Origin: Stigmatella ashevillena | GTDB taxonomy: Bacteria; Myxococcota; Myxococcia; Myxococcales; Myxococcaceae | Direction: 5' to 3' | DNA: 64,000 bases | Assembly: GCF_028368975.1 (NCBI RefSeq) | Contig: NZ_JAQNDM010000001.1 | Span: forward strand, 248,001-312,000 | Shown: positions 13,001-20,900 of the stretch, piece after piece | How positions within the stretch are numbered: the first letter of the stretch is position 1 | How the letters are laid out: every line of letters starts with the position of its first letter | Translations under genes and position numbers: made by a program | Notes under the pieces: generated by a model | Database searches by the model: none | Told to the model about the DNA's origin: nothing | The model's input: the letters and a program-made list of their open reading frames with translations, nothing else

Positions 13001-13966
13001 CATGGACGCCGTGATCCCCGCGGCCTTGGCATGGTTCCGGAAGGCGCGCCAGGAGGCTTGATCCAGCCCTGCCTTGCGGCGCACGAAGTGGTGCTGCCCC
13101 TTCACGTCCGTGTCATTCACGAGCGGCAGATCGGGGGCGTTGGGCATCTTCTCGAGCCGACCTCGCCAGTACGCAAGCGACTTCTGATAGGCCCGGGCCC
13201 CCGGGTCGGCGCGTTGCGCGGCCAGGAGGCAGTAGTCCCGGAAGGTCCGCTTGAAAGGCACCAGCGGCGCTTCCGGATTCCGGTACAGCGAAGCGCACTG
13301 CTCGATCAGGATCTGGACGCTGAACGCATCGGCCGTGAGGAGATCGAAACTGATGTGCAGGTGAACCCGCCCGCCCGACACCTTCGAGGCCCGCACGTCG
13401 AACAGAGGAAAGCGGTCCGTCGGAAGCACCTGGTGGGAGAGCTCTGCGCGGATGGCCTCGAAATGCGCCTCCAGCTTCTCGCCTGGCGCTCCAGCAAGGT
13501 CATACACGGTGAGGGTGAAGGGGGGCACCTTCTCCAGCACCGCCTGCTCGCCCGTCGGGAGCACCACCATGCGGAGCATGTCGTGGTACTCGATGAGGCG
13601 CTGGAGGATGTTCTCCAAGCGCGGCAGATCGAGCGCATCGAACGCAAGTTCGAGATAACTGTGCGCCGCGACGCCGCCCTCATCGAAAGCCCCCTGCCTG
13701 CCCACCCAGTAGGCATTCTGGATGTCGGTGAGCGGGAACGGAGCGAAGCGTGACGCAGCCTCGGGCGGGCTCGCTGCGGCCTGGAGATTCGCGGTGCGGC
13801 TCGAGGAGCGCAGGTGCTCCAGGAGCTGCTCCTTCCGGTCTTTCAATGCCGTGCGCAGCTCCGGCGTGAGGTGGCCGGGCGGTGCGCGGAACCGCAGCGC
13901 ATCCCCCTCAATCCAGAGCTCAATGCCCTTCTGCTGAAGGTAGACGATGAACTCGGACGTACTCAT
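4085..13966 (-). CDS. mtaD: Hybrid NRPS-PKS, Cy-A(Ox)-PCP-KS-AT-DH-KR-ACP (MtaD-like)
   Basis: This is a 3,293-residue enzyme that should make the second thiazole and then add one malonate. I chose ATG 13966 because it overlaps the mtaC stop (ATGA) and follows a GGAGGAAGGG box; a GTG 18 bp upstream is less likely. Domains in order: TubC-like docking (1-50), Cy with the full DxxxxDxxS motif (near 209), A (YTSGSTG near 682), an oxidase inserted late in A (about 1010-1260), the rest of A (NGKVDR near 1299), PCP (Ser1354), KS (Cys1629), AT (Ser2078, HAFH malonyl motif), DH (His2382, complete HxxxGxxxxP), KR (TGGLGALG near 2893) and ACP (Ser3198). The A-domain pocket reads as the cysteine code DLYNLSLIW. 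A terminal helix fits docking to MtaE. The AT segment differs strongly in base use from the rest of the gene. Confidence 0.95.
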   Translation of the reverse strand: MSTSEFIVYLQQKGIELWIEGDALRFRAPPGHLTPELRTALKDRKEQLLEHLRSSSRTANLQAAASPPEAASRFAPFPLTDIQNAYWVGRQGAFDEGGVAAHSYLELAFDALDLPRLENILQRLIEYHDMLRMVVLPTGEQAVLEKVPPFTLTVYDLAGAPGEKLEAHFEAIRAELSHQVLPTDRFPLFDVRASKVSGGRVHLHISFDLLTADAFSVQILIEQCASLYRNPEAPLVPFKRTFRDYCLLAAQRADPGARAYQKSLAYWRGRLEKMPNAPDLPLVNDTDVKGQHHFVRRKAGLDQASWRAFRNHAKAAGITASMALCAAYGETLRAFSRSNRLTLNLTLFNRLPLIEDVERIVGDFTSGILLELDGSKPESFAARARRLQGQLMEDLEHSAVSSVKVLREAIRLGRWDAGTAMPYVFTSLISETGRSLSVSEGVKIVDVISQTPQVWLDHQVFELDGGIYYSWDSVDALFPAGLIEAVFETYGRLLRRLSSDASAWDAPSMQPLLPAQMASRAEYNATERPVSSERIESLFLRQAERQPEAVAVISGEQVLSYGDLERRSARIAAWLTAQGAKPGQLVAIVAEKGVEQVVAALAILRAGAAYLPLSPSLPSERLHGLLEEARAEVVLTQSALETSLRWPEGLRRLAVDRDELLEAPKGALSPVQGNGLAYVIYTSGSTGRPKGVMIDHRGAVNTLLDMNERFQVGPQDRVLALSSLSFDLSVYDIFGALAAGGAIVMPEPGTSRDPGRWQVLLEKTGVTIWNSVPALMDMLIEFSEGSGLRLPDSLRLVLMSGDWIPVTLPGRIRALSKNAELVSLGGATEASIWSILYRIGDVAPGWRSIPYGRPMVNQRFYVLDEALEPCPDWVAGQMYIGGIGLSLGYYRDPVRTAERFIIHPKTGERLYATGDLGRFMPDGNIEFLGREDFQVKIQGYRIELGEIEAALDSHPSVRSSVVNAVGKPGGTRRLVAYVVPGESTANPPSVSPPPANTLSLEAAPKLVDEYSSLDGGQSAGLITDPVERLEFKLKHHNLRPDAGSRGQVQLKKPEFDEAFRKKYMERQSAQSFLSEPVSLERLSELLSYLMPITLEDSMMPKYRYASAGGLYPVQVYLHVKPGRVEGLAGGTYYYHPKRHELVLLTADAAMDRSQHASRNRPVFDAAAFSVFLVGKLSAIQPLYGSMARDFCMLEAGYIAQLLMSAAPSHKMGLCPIGVMDFEPLRSQLALDEHHVLLHSFLGGGAGVSAAVAKEAPKAVDASLPEELKRYLASKLPEYMVPSSFVMLESLPLTSNGKVDRSALHAPVEVVEIKPSVARAPGTDVERSLAAIVQEVLHLQDVDVHRNFFDLGGTSVHIVQMHRKMKERLKADIPIAQMFRYTTVSALAEFINSQRVPVAPSAPVSSPPVVPGVVAKAADEPSPRERTVREEAAPRASSVPAVPKIREAAVRQSTGRQEPIAIVGMSGRFPGAKNLGEFWRNLRDGVESVSFLTERELRQSMDDPSLLNDPNYVRASTHLEDVEFFDADLFGFMPKQARITDPQHRIFMECVWEAIEDAGYNPRKLDKLVGVYAGAIISNYLLFNLGPSVGREGAVRDLQTLIGNDKDYLATHVSYKLGLKGPSLSVQSACSTSLVAVHLACQALVNQECDMALAGGVSVRLPQKSGYLFEQGGILSPDGHCRAFDANAQGTIFGSGAGVVVLKRLSDALADGDNIRAVIRGSAINNDGSLKIGYTAPSQDGQAAVISAALAAAGVSPSTLGYIETHGTGTPLGDQIELSALQQVFGSSTGEAVRCPIGSVKTNVGHLEVAAGIAGLIKTVLSLQHRRLPPSLNFKQPNPQLESSASSFYVNTQLSDWPQGELPRRAGVSSFGIGGTNAHVVLEEAPERGRQVADRERPLHVLSLSARSEVALKALASRYAQYLASSSSVNLADMCHTANVGRAQFTHRLALVAESAGQLSQHLALFAEGSEASQAVAGQAPSAGKAEVVFLFTGQGGQQEGMGRELYETQPTFRESLQKSDEVLKEVMKESLLEVLYGSKGQLMEQSSVAQPALFAVEYALAQLWMSWGVKPAAVMGHSLGEYVAACVAGMCTQEEGLRLVAARGRLMQQLPEAGEMVAVLTGEGKVREAVAPYAKSVSVAAVNGPEETVVSGRAGEVEQVVSKLKAQGVECRKLKTTHAFHSPLMEPMLEEFEKEAKKVKWKRPEIELVSNVSGREAKGEEASQAEYWRRHVREPVKYWEGLKGLYERGNRVFVEVGPKPTLVNVGKRSLPKGEAEWVGSLKQGSNEWQQMLGSVAKLYVKGVGVDWAGFDQDYPRAKVALPTYPFQRERYWIERSRRSAASAGASTGTRRLLGRRVSSPTLKETVFESFVSTGALPFIDDHRVNGAVVLPATVYMELAQAAAAELFGAGCHTVEGLLIQEALVLQDEAERALQLVLTPRGEGEFAFQLFSTQGGPAEPQRETSWMLHTSGTIRKSQKGASPPKPLSLEGLLSWCAQTVPVNALYESFEARGITYGATFRGIERLQVGRGEALGWIQLPEELDSEAALASIHPALLDACLQVCGATRLEEGAQASEDVLYLPVGLKRFQIWQTPGRACWSHVSIQPQEGASEKTLTGSVRLLDVDGAVCAEIEGLQFRQVSRAALQRSIQTGREWTYDVSWEPRPRSGILEDAVLEGTWWVLADSAGIGTQLAEALQSHGARCVVVRPGSAYEARGDRTFTLDPARVEDFERLLVEAQGPANLPCRGILHLWGLDEGMSLEAAQERGCRSVLNLAQALGKSRLEVSPRLWIMTRGTQRTGHETQPPSLTHSALWGLGRTLGIEHPELSVALLDLDEGSRTSDVSLLMEEFLLDPDGEQVAFRDGRRYVSRLARCAAPNTQPSSTRLRDDVSYLLTGGLGALGLHVARWMVERGARHLVVMGRKEAGSAAQEALKTLRQAGAQIRLEQGDVSQPGDVARVLAAIAQSGPPLRGVMHMAGVVEDSMLQQQDWPRFKRVLAPKLQGSWNLHQQTKEMDLDFFVLFSSSSALLGAAGQGNYAAANAFLDSLAHHRRALGLKAVSINWGPWSGGGMAASFVGSEQRRWVDWIEPAQGLELLGWALETGQAQVAVLPVDWAKYFQRFGEAGTTKFLSRLLEETRGGAAKSRQPKLLERLKGLTRNRQQDVLLEYVYHQVTQVLGLDPSRPLAGNQRLFEVGMDSLLAVELRNRFQSTLGVDRPLSSTLVFDHPTVEALTGHLATEFLKLEPMNQPPGQTPEGEAVAAQALATLEQLPQNELGSLLDEKLALLEKLMGDG

Positions 13967-16900
13967 AGAGACCCTTCCTCCCACGCAATGCCGCCACCCA
14001 CGAGGCCATGGAGATACACGTGCTCCTCTTCAAGCCGGAACGCCTTGCACAAATCCTCGAAGCGCAGGTCCTCGAGCTGGCAAAGCCCCAGGTCTCCCTC
14101 TGCCGCCCTCATCTCGAGAAGCTGCGCCATCAGACCCGCTTCGATCAGCGCCAGATCCCGCCACTTGTCTCCGTAGCGCTGGGAAATGGCCCGCCGTTCA
14201 CCGACCAGGAAGAGCGAGAACGCCGAGCGCTCGGCCATCGGCGCGTTGGCAGAAGCGTGAAGCGCCGCCGGGAGCGTTCCTGCTCCTCCCAGCTGAACGA
14301 GCGTGTGCCGAAGCGGATCGTAGTAGTAGGCGCCTGCTTCGAGTCCTCGGACACGTCCCGGTGCGATGGAGAGGTAGGTCTGTACCCCGTAGATTCCGCC
14401 CGCCGAGCCGTACTGATACTTGAGCTGTCCATCCACCTTGAGCGGAGAGAGACAGGACAACAGCCGACTGAGTACCTGTGCCTCCATCGGCTCTGCGGAG
14501 AAGGTCCGGTGGCTGACCCGCTTGAAATAGCGCTGGCGCCACTCTTCGTCCTCGGGAGGTGCCGCCAGTTGCGCCGTCACCGCTCCCGCGTCGAAGCGCC
14601 GGATGGCAGCAGGACTCAGAGCCGAATCCTGGCTCTCGCGTGCCTCTTCCACCGGCTGGCGCTCAACGTAATAGGCCGCGATTTCAGAAGCATTCCGAAG
14701 CGAGAGAAGCTCGGTGATCGTAGGGCGGCTTCCAAACTCCTGCTCCAGCATCATCGAGAGCTTGATGAGCTCCACCGAAGTGGCTCCCAGTTGGAGAAGC
14801 CCCGCATCCGGCTCGATCTCCGGGCGCTTCAACACCTCGGCGACCAGGCGGGTGATGGCCGACAGGATCTTCCCCGCTCTCGCATCCGCGAAGCCCGAAG
14901 GACGCGAGGGCTGGAGCACAGGCTCTGGCAGGGCCTTGCGATCCACCTTGCCGTTGGCCGACAAGGGCAGTTCCTTCAAATGGACGAAGACGGCAGGCAC
15001 CATGTACTGGGGCAGAGCCGCGCCCAGGAAGGCCCTCAACACCTCGTCCGAGGGAGTCTCCTGCCCTTCGATGGGAACGATATAGGCGACGAGCCGTCTC
15101 GAGGTCCGCTCGCCAGGAGCCGCGACCACCGCTTCCCGGATCGAAGGATGGTGCAGGAGCACGGCTTCGATCTCGCCAAGCTCGATGCGGTGTCCGGCGA
15201 TCTTGACCTGGAAATCCTTGCGGCCAAGGAACTCAATCTCTCCTTCGGGAAGGAAGCGGCCCAGATCACCCGTGCGGTAGAGGCGCTCTCCCGTGTGGGG
15301 ATGCTGGAGGAAGCGCGCACGCGTCGTCTCCTCATCACGGAAATAGCCCTGCGCCAGACCCACGCCTCCGATGTAGAGGTCTCCCGGCACATAGTCTGGA
15401 CGCGGCGCCATCTTCTCATCGAGCACGTAGAAGCGCTGGTTCAGCATCGGCCGACCGTAGGGAATGCTTCGCGCCGCGGGATCGACTCGCCCAATCGGGT
15501 GAATGATCGACCAGATCGATGCCTCCGTCGCGCCACCGAGGCTGATGACCCGGATGTCGCGGGACAACCGGCGGATCCGGTCCGGCAAGGTCACGGGAAT
15601 CCAGTCACCGCTCAGCAGCACCAGACGCAGGGTCTCGGGGAGTAGCTCACCCCGGGCCTCGACCTGGTCCACGAGCATCTCCATCAACGTTGGAACCGAG
15701 TTCCAAATGGTCACGCCCTGCTGACGGATCATCTGCAGCCAGTGCGCGGGATCCCGCGTGGCCTCGGGCTGGGGCAGGACGATCGCGGCACCGGCCGCCA
15801 GGCTTCCGAAGATGTCGTACACCGACAAGTCGAAGCTGAGTGCCGAGAGGGCAAAGACGCGGTCCGCCGGGCCCACCCCGAAACGCTCGTTGATGTCGAG
15901 AAGAGTGTTTGCCGCAGCCCGGTGCTCGATCTTCACCCCCTTGGGCCGTCCCGTCGAACCCGAGGTGTAGATGCAGTAGGCCAAGTCCGAGGCAGCACGC
16001 GCAGGCAAGCGCGGCGGCGCACCACGGGCCGTGTCGGCAATGGCCACGACCCGGACGTTCTCTGGCCACGAAAGCCGCTCCGCCAGATGGCTCTCGGTGA
16101 GAACCACCTTGACCTGTCCCTCTTCGAGCAGAAGCCGACGGCGCTCTTCGGGAAGCGCGGGATCGATCGGGAGATAAGCGGATCCCGCCAGATGAATGGC
16201 GGTCACCGCAACAATTTGCCGCCACCCCTTCTCCAGCACGACAGCCGTCAGCTCATTGGGCTGCGCGCCCAGCTCGGCGAGGTGCGTCGCGAGAGAGCCT
16301 GCCTGGCCGAGCAGCTCCGCGTAGCTCATCTTCCACGCAGGCTCCAGGATGGCCACCCGCTGAGGCCCCTGCTCCGCCTGAGCCAAGAAGAGCCCGTCGA
16401 GGCGGGTCTCGGGAATGGAGGCCGCAGTGGCGTTGTACGTCTCACGGCGAGCGCGTTGTGCCTCGGGGAGCCGCACCACATGGGTCTCTTCCCACAGGGC
16501 GCTGTCATCGGCGAGCCGGCCCAGCAGGTCCGTATAGGCCTCGAAGGCCCCTTCGAGCAGCGCCTCTGGGAAGAGTCCTTCCGGGCTGTCCCAGTGACAG
16601 TAGAGCGCTCCACCCTCCTCACGAACTTGGTGGTCCAGCCACATCTGCGGCGTCTGAGTGATGGCGTAGACGACCTCACCCAACCAACTGAACGGGGAGC
16701 CACCTCCCGGCACCCGGGAGCGGTGTCCGAGCAGGCTCGTGAAGACGACGGGCATGATGGCCCCGTTCCCCTTTTTCATCTGAGCGCGCTGCCGCATCAC
16801 CCGCACCCCGCTGAAGTGGGTGTGCTCGAGATCCTCGGCGAGCTGATCACGAAGGCGCACGGCCCGGGCGGTGAAGGTCTCAGCGCTTCGATCCACTTCG

Positions 16901-17976
16901 AGCAACACGTTGGTGGTGAAGTCTCCCAGGAGCCGGTCCACTTCCGGGTGGATCGGCAGGCGCCTAAACAATGTGAGGTTGAGGGTGAAGCGAGGCGCCT
17001 CACTCCAGACGCCAAGCACTTCTGCGAATGCCGCGCAGACAACGCCCGAGGCGGTGAGTCCCGCGTTGGCGGCGCGCTCCTTCAGCCGTGCCCAGCGGGC
17101 CGCGTCCAGACGGCCACTCAGACGCCGGAACGCGGGACGCATCAAACGCTCGGGCTCGGTGGCGACAGGCAGCACCGGCGCGTCCGGCATGTCCTTGAGC
17201 CGCGCGTTCCAGTAGGCCTCTGCCTGCCGGAATGAATCCGTATTCCGGGCCGCGACCTCCGCGAGCACATGGTCGCGGAAGGTGACAGGCACCGGCTTGA
17301 GGGGCCGATCCGGCGAAAGGTAGAACTCGCGCCACTCCTCAAGGAGCGTGAGGACGGCGGAAGCATCCGCGGTGATGGCGTCAAAGTCGAAGTGGATGCG
17401 TGTCCGTCCCTCATCGAGAAGCGTCGCGCGCAACTCGAAGGTGGGCCACTGTCCTGGGGGCGTGGAGCGGGTCGAGAGCTGCTGGCGGATCTCCGCGAGC
17501 TTCGCCTCAACCGCGGCAGGAGCCTGTCCACGCAGATCCAGAACGGGAATGGAGAACGGTGGAACGCTCTCGAGCACACGCTGCTCGCCCGTGGCGAGCA
17601 CCACGGAGCGCAACATCACGTGCTGCTCGATGAGGCGCTGCCAGGCCCGCGAGAGCTTGGCCACGTCCATCCCTCGGGTGTCGAGCTCATGGTACAGGTG
17701 GCAAGAGATCCCGCTGAGGCCGAAGTCCGTGCCACGGCCAACGAAGTAGGTCTCCTGGATGTCTGTCAGCGGGAAGGGCTCGAACTGCTGCGCGGCGTCG
17801 GGCGCGGGTGCCTTCGGGCGCAACAAATCGATCATCTCCGCCTTGTGAGCAGCGATGAGCTTCTGGAGTTCGGGAGTGATGACCCCCCGGGCGGCACGAA
17901 CCCGGAGGCTCTCGTCTTCGACCTTGAGCTCCACGCCGATGCGGGTCAGTTCGGAGATAAGGGCTGGAGCGTTCAA
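13963..17976 (-). CDS. mtaC: NRPS, Cy-A-PCP-Ox (MtaC-like)
   Basis: This 1,337-residue enzyme should activate cysteine, cyclise it onto the MtaB product and oxidise the thiazoline to the first thiazole. The start is TTG 17976, overlapping the mtaB stop as TTGA, with GGAGG ten bases upstream; no in-frame ATG is better placed. Domains: TubC-like docking (1-55), Cy (65-500), A (YTSGSTG near 671, pocket residues matching the cysteine code), PCP (LGATS, Ser1067) and a C-terminal nitroreductase-type FMN oxidase (about 1110-1335). The Cy signature near 199-207 reads DAITADASA, so its last position is Ala instead of the usual Ser. The oxidase sits after the PCP here but inside the A domain in MtaD. 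The acidic C-terminus (EEGSL) fits docking to the TubC-like domain of MtaD. Confidence 0.95.
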   Translation of the reverse strand: MNAPALISELTRIGVELKVEDESLRVRAARGVITPELQKLIAAHKAEMIDLLRPKAPAPDAAQQFEPFPLTDIQETYFVGRGTDFGLSGISCHLYHELDTRGMDVAKLSRAWQRLIEQHVMLRSVVLATGEQRVLESVPPFSIPVLDLRGQAPAAVEAKLAEIRQQLSTRSTPPGQWPTFELRATLLDEGRTRIHFDFDAITADASAVLTLLEEWREFYLSPDRPLKPVPVTFRDHVLAEVAARNTDSFRQAEAYWNARLKDMPDAPVLPVATEPERLMRPAFRRLSGRLDAARWARLKERAANAGLTASGVVCAAFAEVLGVWSEAPRFTLNLTLFRRLPIHPEVDRLLGDFTTNVLLEVDRSAETFTARAVRLRDQLAEDLEHTHFSGVRVMRQRAQMKKGNGAIMPVVFTSLLGHRSRVPGGGSPFSWLGEVVYAITQTPQMWLDHQVREEGGALYCHWDSPEGLFPEALLEGAFEAYTDLLGRLADDSALWEETHVVRLPEAQRARRETYNATAASIPETRLDGLFLAQAEQGPQRVAILEPAWKMSYAELLGQAGSLATHLAELGAQPNELTAVVLEKGWRQIVAVTAIHLAGSAYLPIDPALPEERRRLLLEEGQVKVVLTESHLAERLSWPENVRVVAIADTARGAPPRLPARAASDLAYCIYTSGSTGRPKGVKIEHRAAANTLLDINERFGVGPADRVFALSALSFDLSVYDIFGSLAAGAAIVLPQPEATRDPAHWLQMIRQQGVTIWNSVPTLMEMLVDQVEARGELLPETLRLVLLSGDWIPVTLPDRIRRLSRDIRVISLGGATEASIWSIIHPIGRVDPAARSIPYGRPMLNQRFYVLDEKMAPRPDYVPGDLYIGGVGLAQGYFRDEETTRARFLQHPHTGERLYRTGDLGRFLPEGEIEFLGRKDFQVKIAGHRIELGEIEAVLLHHPSIREAVVAAPGERTSRRLVAYIVPIEGQETPSDEVLRAFLGAALPQYMVPAVFVHLKELPLSANGKVDRKALPEPVLQPSRPSGFADARAGKILSAITRLVAEVLKRPEIEPDAGLLQLGATSVELIKLSMMLEQEFGSRPTITELLSLRNASEIAAYYVERQPVEEARESQDSALSPAAIRRFDAGAVTAQLAAPPEDEEWRQRYFKRVSHRTFSAEPMEAQVLSRLLSCLSPLKVDGQLKYQYGSAGGIYGVQTYLSIAPGRVRGLEAGAYYYDPLRHTLVQLGGAGTLPAALHASANAPMAERSAFSLFLVGERRAISQRYGDKWRDLALIEAGLMAQLLEMRAAEGDLGLCQLEDLRFEDLCKAFRLEEEHVYLHGLVGGGIAWEEGSL

Positions 17977-20900
17977 AATCGGAAATCCTCCATTTGATCG
18001 TCAGTAGAAACAGGTGCGGGTTGCAGGGTCTCGATGCGTTCGAGGACCAGGTCCACGAGCTTGTCGAGGCTCAGGCCACTCAAGAGCTTGGCGGCCGAGA
18101 TAGAGAGGCCGAGCGTCGACTCAAGCCGTGCCTTGAGCTTCAGGCTCATGAGGGAATCGAAGCCGAAGCGGACGAGCGGGAGACGCCCATCGGCCAGGGG
18201 CCGGGGGAGGTCCAGGATCTGGGTCACCTCTCGCCGCAAGAAGGCCTCGGCCCTCTTCCGGCGTTCCTCAGGCGTTGCACGAATCAACTCCTGGATATCG
18301 GGCGCCCCTTCCGAGGTGTCCTGAGACGGAGCCGTCGCCTGTTTGAGAATCCCGGCCAGCAGCGGGGCATGGCCCTCCGCATGGCGCTGCGGCCAACGCG
18401 TCCAGTCGATCTGGAAGATGCCCACGTGCGCAGACGCAGCGCTCAGGAGCCTTCCCAGGATAGCCACTCCCTCGTCAGGCAGAATGCTCTCGACTCCAAG
18501 CGCCGCGAGGTGAGCACTTCGCTCGGAGCGCGCTGCCACCATGCCCACTTCGGCCCACGGCCCCCAGGCCAGGGATTGCGCGGGAAGCCCCTGTGCGCGC
18601 CGCGTGAAGGCCAACGCGTCCAAGAAGGCATTCGCAGCGCTGTAATTGGCCTGTCCTTCGCCTCCGACCATCGCGGCGATCGAAGAGAACATCACGAAGA
18701 AGTCGAGCGGATCGCCGCGCGTCTCCAAATCCAGGTTCAGTGTGCCCGCGACCTTCGGCCGAAGGACGCGCTGGATGCGGTCACGATCTTGGCGAATGAG
18801 CAGTGTATCGTCGAGCAGGCCCGCGGCATGGAGCACACCCCGAAGCGGAGGCATGTCCGCACGGAGTGCCGCCAGTGCCTCCGAGACTTCTTCGCGCACA
18901 GCAACATCCGCCTGGAGCAGGCGCACCGTGACACCCTCTGCTTCCAATGCACCCAGCACGGCTCGAGCCTCATCGGAAGGCCCACTGCGGCCAAGCAACG
19001 CCAGATTCCGCGCGCCCGCGTCCACGAGCCATCGGGCACAGCGCAAGCCGATCCCTCCAAGCCCTCCGGTAATGAGATAGGTGCCATCGGACGAAATGGG
19101 CGCTGAGCCAGTCTCTGGCACCGCATCGAGGAACGAAAGCCGCTGCGCGAGCCGGGCACTTCCCCGCCAGGCGAGCCGGTCTTCTCGGTCAGGGGTCAGA
19201 ATTTCCTGGACCAGGCAGCTCACGCCATCCACCGCCGGATCGGGATCCAGATCGATGAGGGTGCACCGAAGCTCGGGGTGCTCATCCCGTACCGCGAGGC
19301 CGAGCCCCCAGAGAGGCGCCTGCGCGAGGGCCATGGGCCGGGGACTTCCTTCCACCGCCTGGGCCCCCCGGGTGACCAACCAGAGGCGAGTCGTCCCGCG
19401 CTCCATCTTCGCGATGGCCTGAAGAACCTGGACCGCTCTGGATACCCCCTCTAGGACCGCCTGAGACGTTCCCTGCGGAGACTCAGGCTCCACCGCAAGC
19501 GCCGAGAGGTAGACCACGCCCCGGTAGGCTTCCACCGCAAGCGCCTCTTCAACCCTCTGGAGAAACACCTCATCTGATTCAGGCTCAGGCGCGGCGAGCA
19601 CATGGCACACCTGCCCCTGGTCCTTGAGCCGTGTGGCCAACTCCGTCCCAGTGGCACCTCGATCGGCGATGAGCAGCCAAGGGCCACGCTCGGGCACGGC
19701 CGGGGCCATGGGCACCGACTGCCAGCGCACCTGGAACAATTTCTCGCTCAGGTTTCGCGTCTCATCCCGCTGGAAGGCTTCGCGCGGAGCACGCTTGACG
19801 ATCAATCCATCGATCCAGGCGACCGTCTTGCCGCTCTCCTCGAAGAGGCGGAAGTCCGCGCTCAGCGTCTCACCGTCGCGGCTGCCCTCGGGCCTCAGCT
19901 TCACATGGGCCCAGAGCACACCTCGAGGCGGAGCCAGGAAACACAGCCCTTCAATCCCGATGGGAATGTAAGGGATCCCATCGCCCCGGCCGATTCCGGG
20001 AACCGCGCGCAGGACGTGGAAGATGGAATCAATCAATCCAGGATGAAGGGGTGCACTGGGGTGCTGATCGGCGGACTCGGCAGCCCGCATCCGTCCCAAT
20101 GCCTCGCCCTCGCCCTGCCAGAGCTGCTCGACCCACTGGAAGCGACGGCCCAGCCCGATGCCCTCGGAGTCCATCGCCTTGTAGACCGGAGACACCTCCA
20201 GTCCATTGGGGCAACGGGCACGCAGCACCTCCAGAGCCACCTGCGCGGGCTCCTCGACCTTGGACGATGCGGGCAGAACCCACCCCTCGGCATGCGTCAC
20301 CCACTCCGCCTCGCTGCCCTGCGGACTCTGGATGCGAAGCGCGGAACGGCCCCCCTGCTCTCGCCCCACCACCACCGAGACGGGGTTCTCACTGCCCTCT
20401 TTCAGAACCAGTGGACGCGGGAAGACGATGTCCGCAAGCCGCACCGGGGCGGTGCCGCGCAGTTCCCGGAGTGCCGAGAGCGCCAGGGCGACGTGTGCCG
20501 CCCCCGCCACCACCAGCGAACCGTGGAGCAGGTGCTCGCGCAGGAAAGGCATCTTCTCGACGGACAAGTCCGTCTCGAACAGGCTCTCCGCCAGAGGAGA
20601 CCGCACGCGGCGCCCATGAAGGACGCCTTGGCTCGGCGCCGGGAGTTGCAGACGAGCCGATGCGGGGCTCGCAATCCAGTACCGCTCCTTCTGCCAGGAA
20701 TAGGAGGGCAGTGGAACCAGCGATCCTCCCTCTGGAAACAGACGGTTCCACGCAGGAGCAACCCCGGCGACGAAGAGTCCACCCAGGAGGCTCCGAAGCG
20801 TGTGCCGCTCGGACTCGCCCCTTCGCAACGTCGACAACACCGTCGCGCTCTTGCCCACTGACTGGAAGCACTGCTGAACGGGACGGGCCATGACCGCGTT

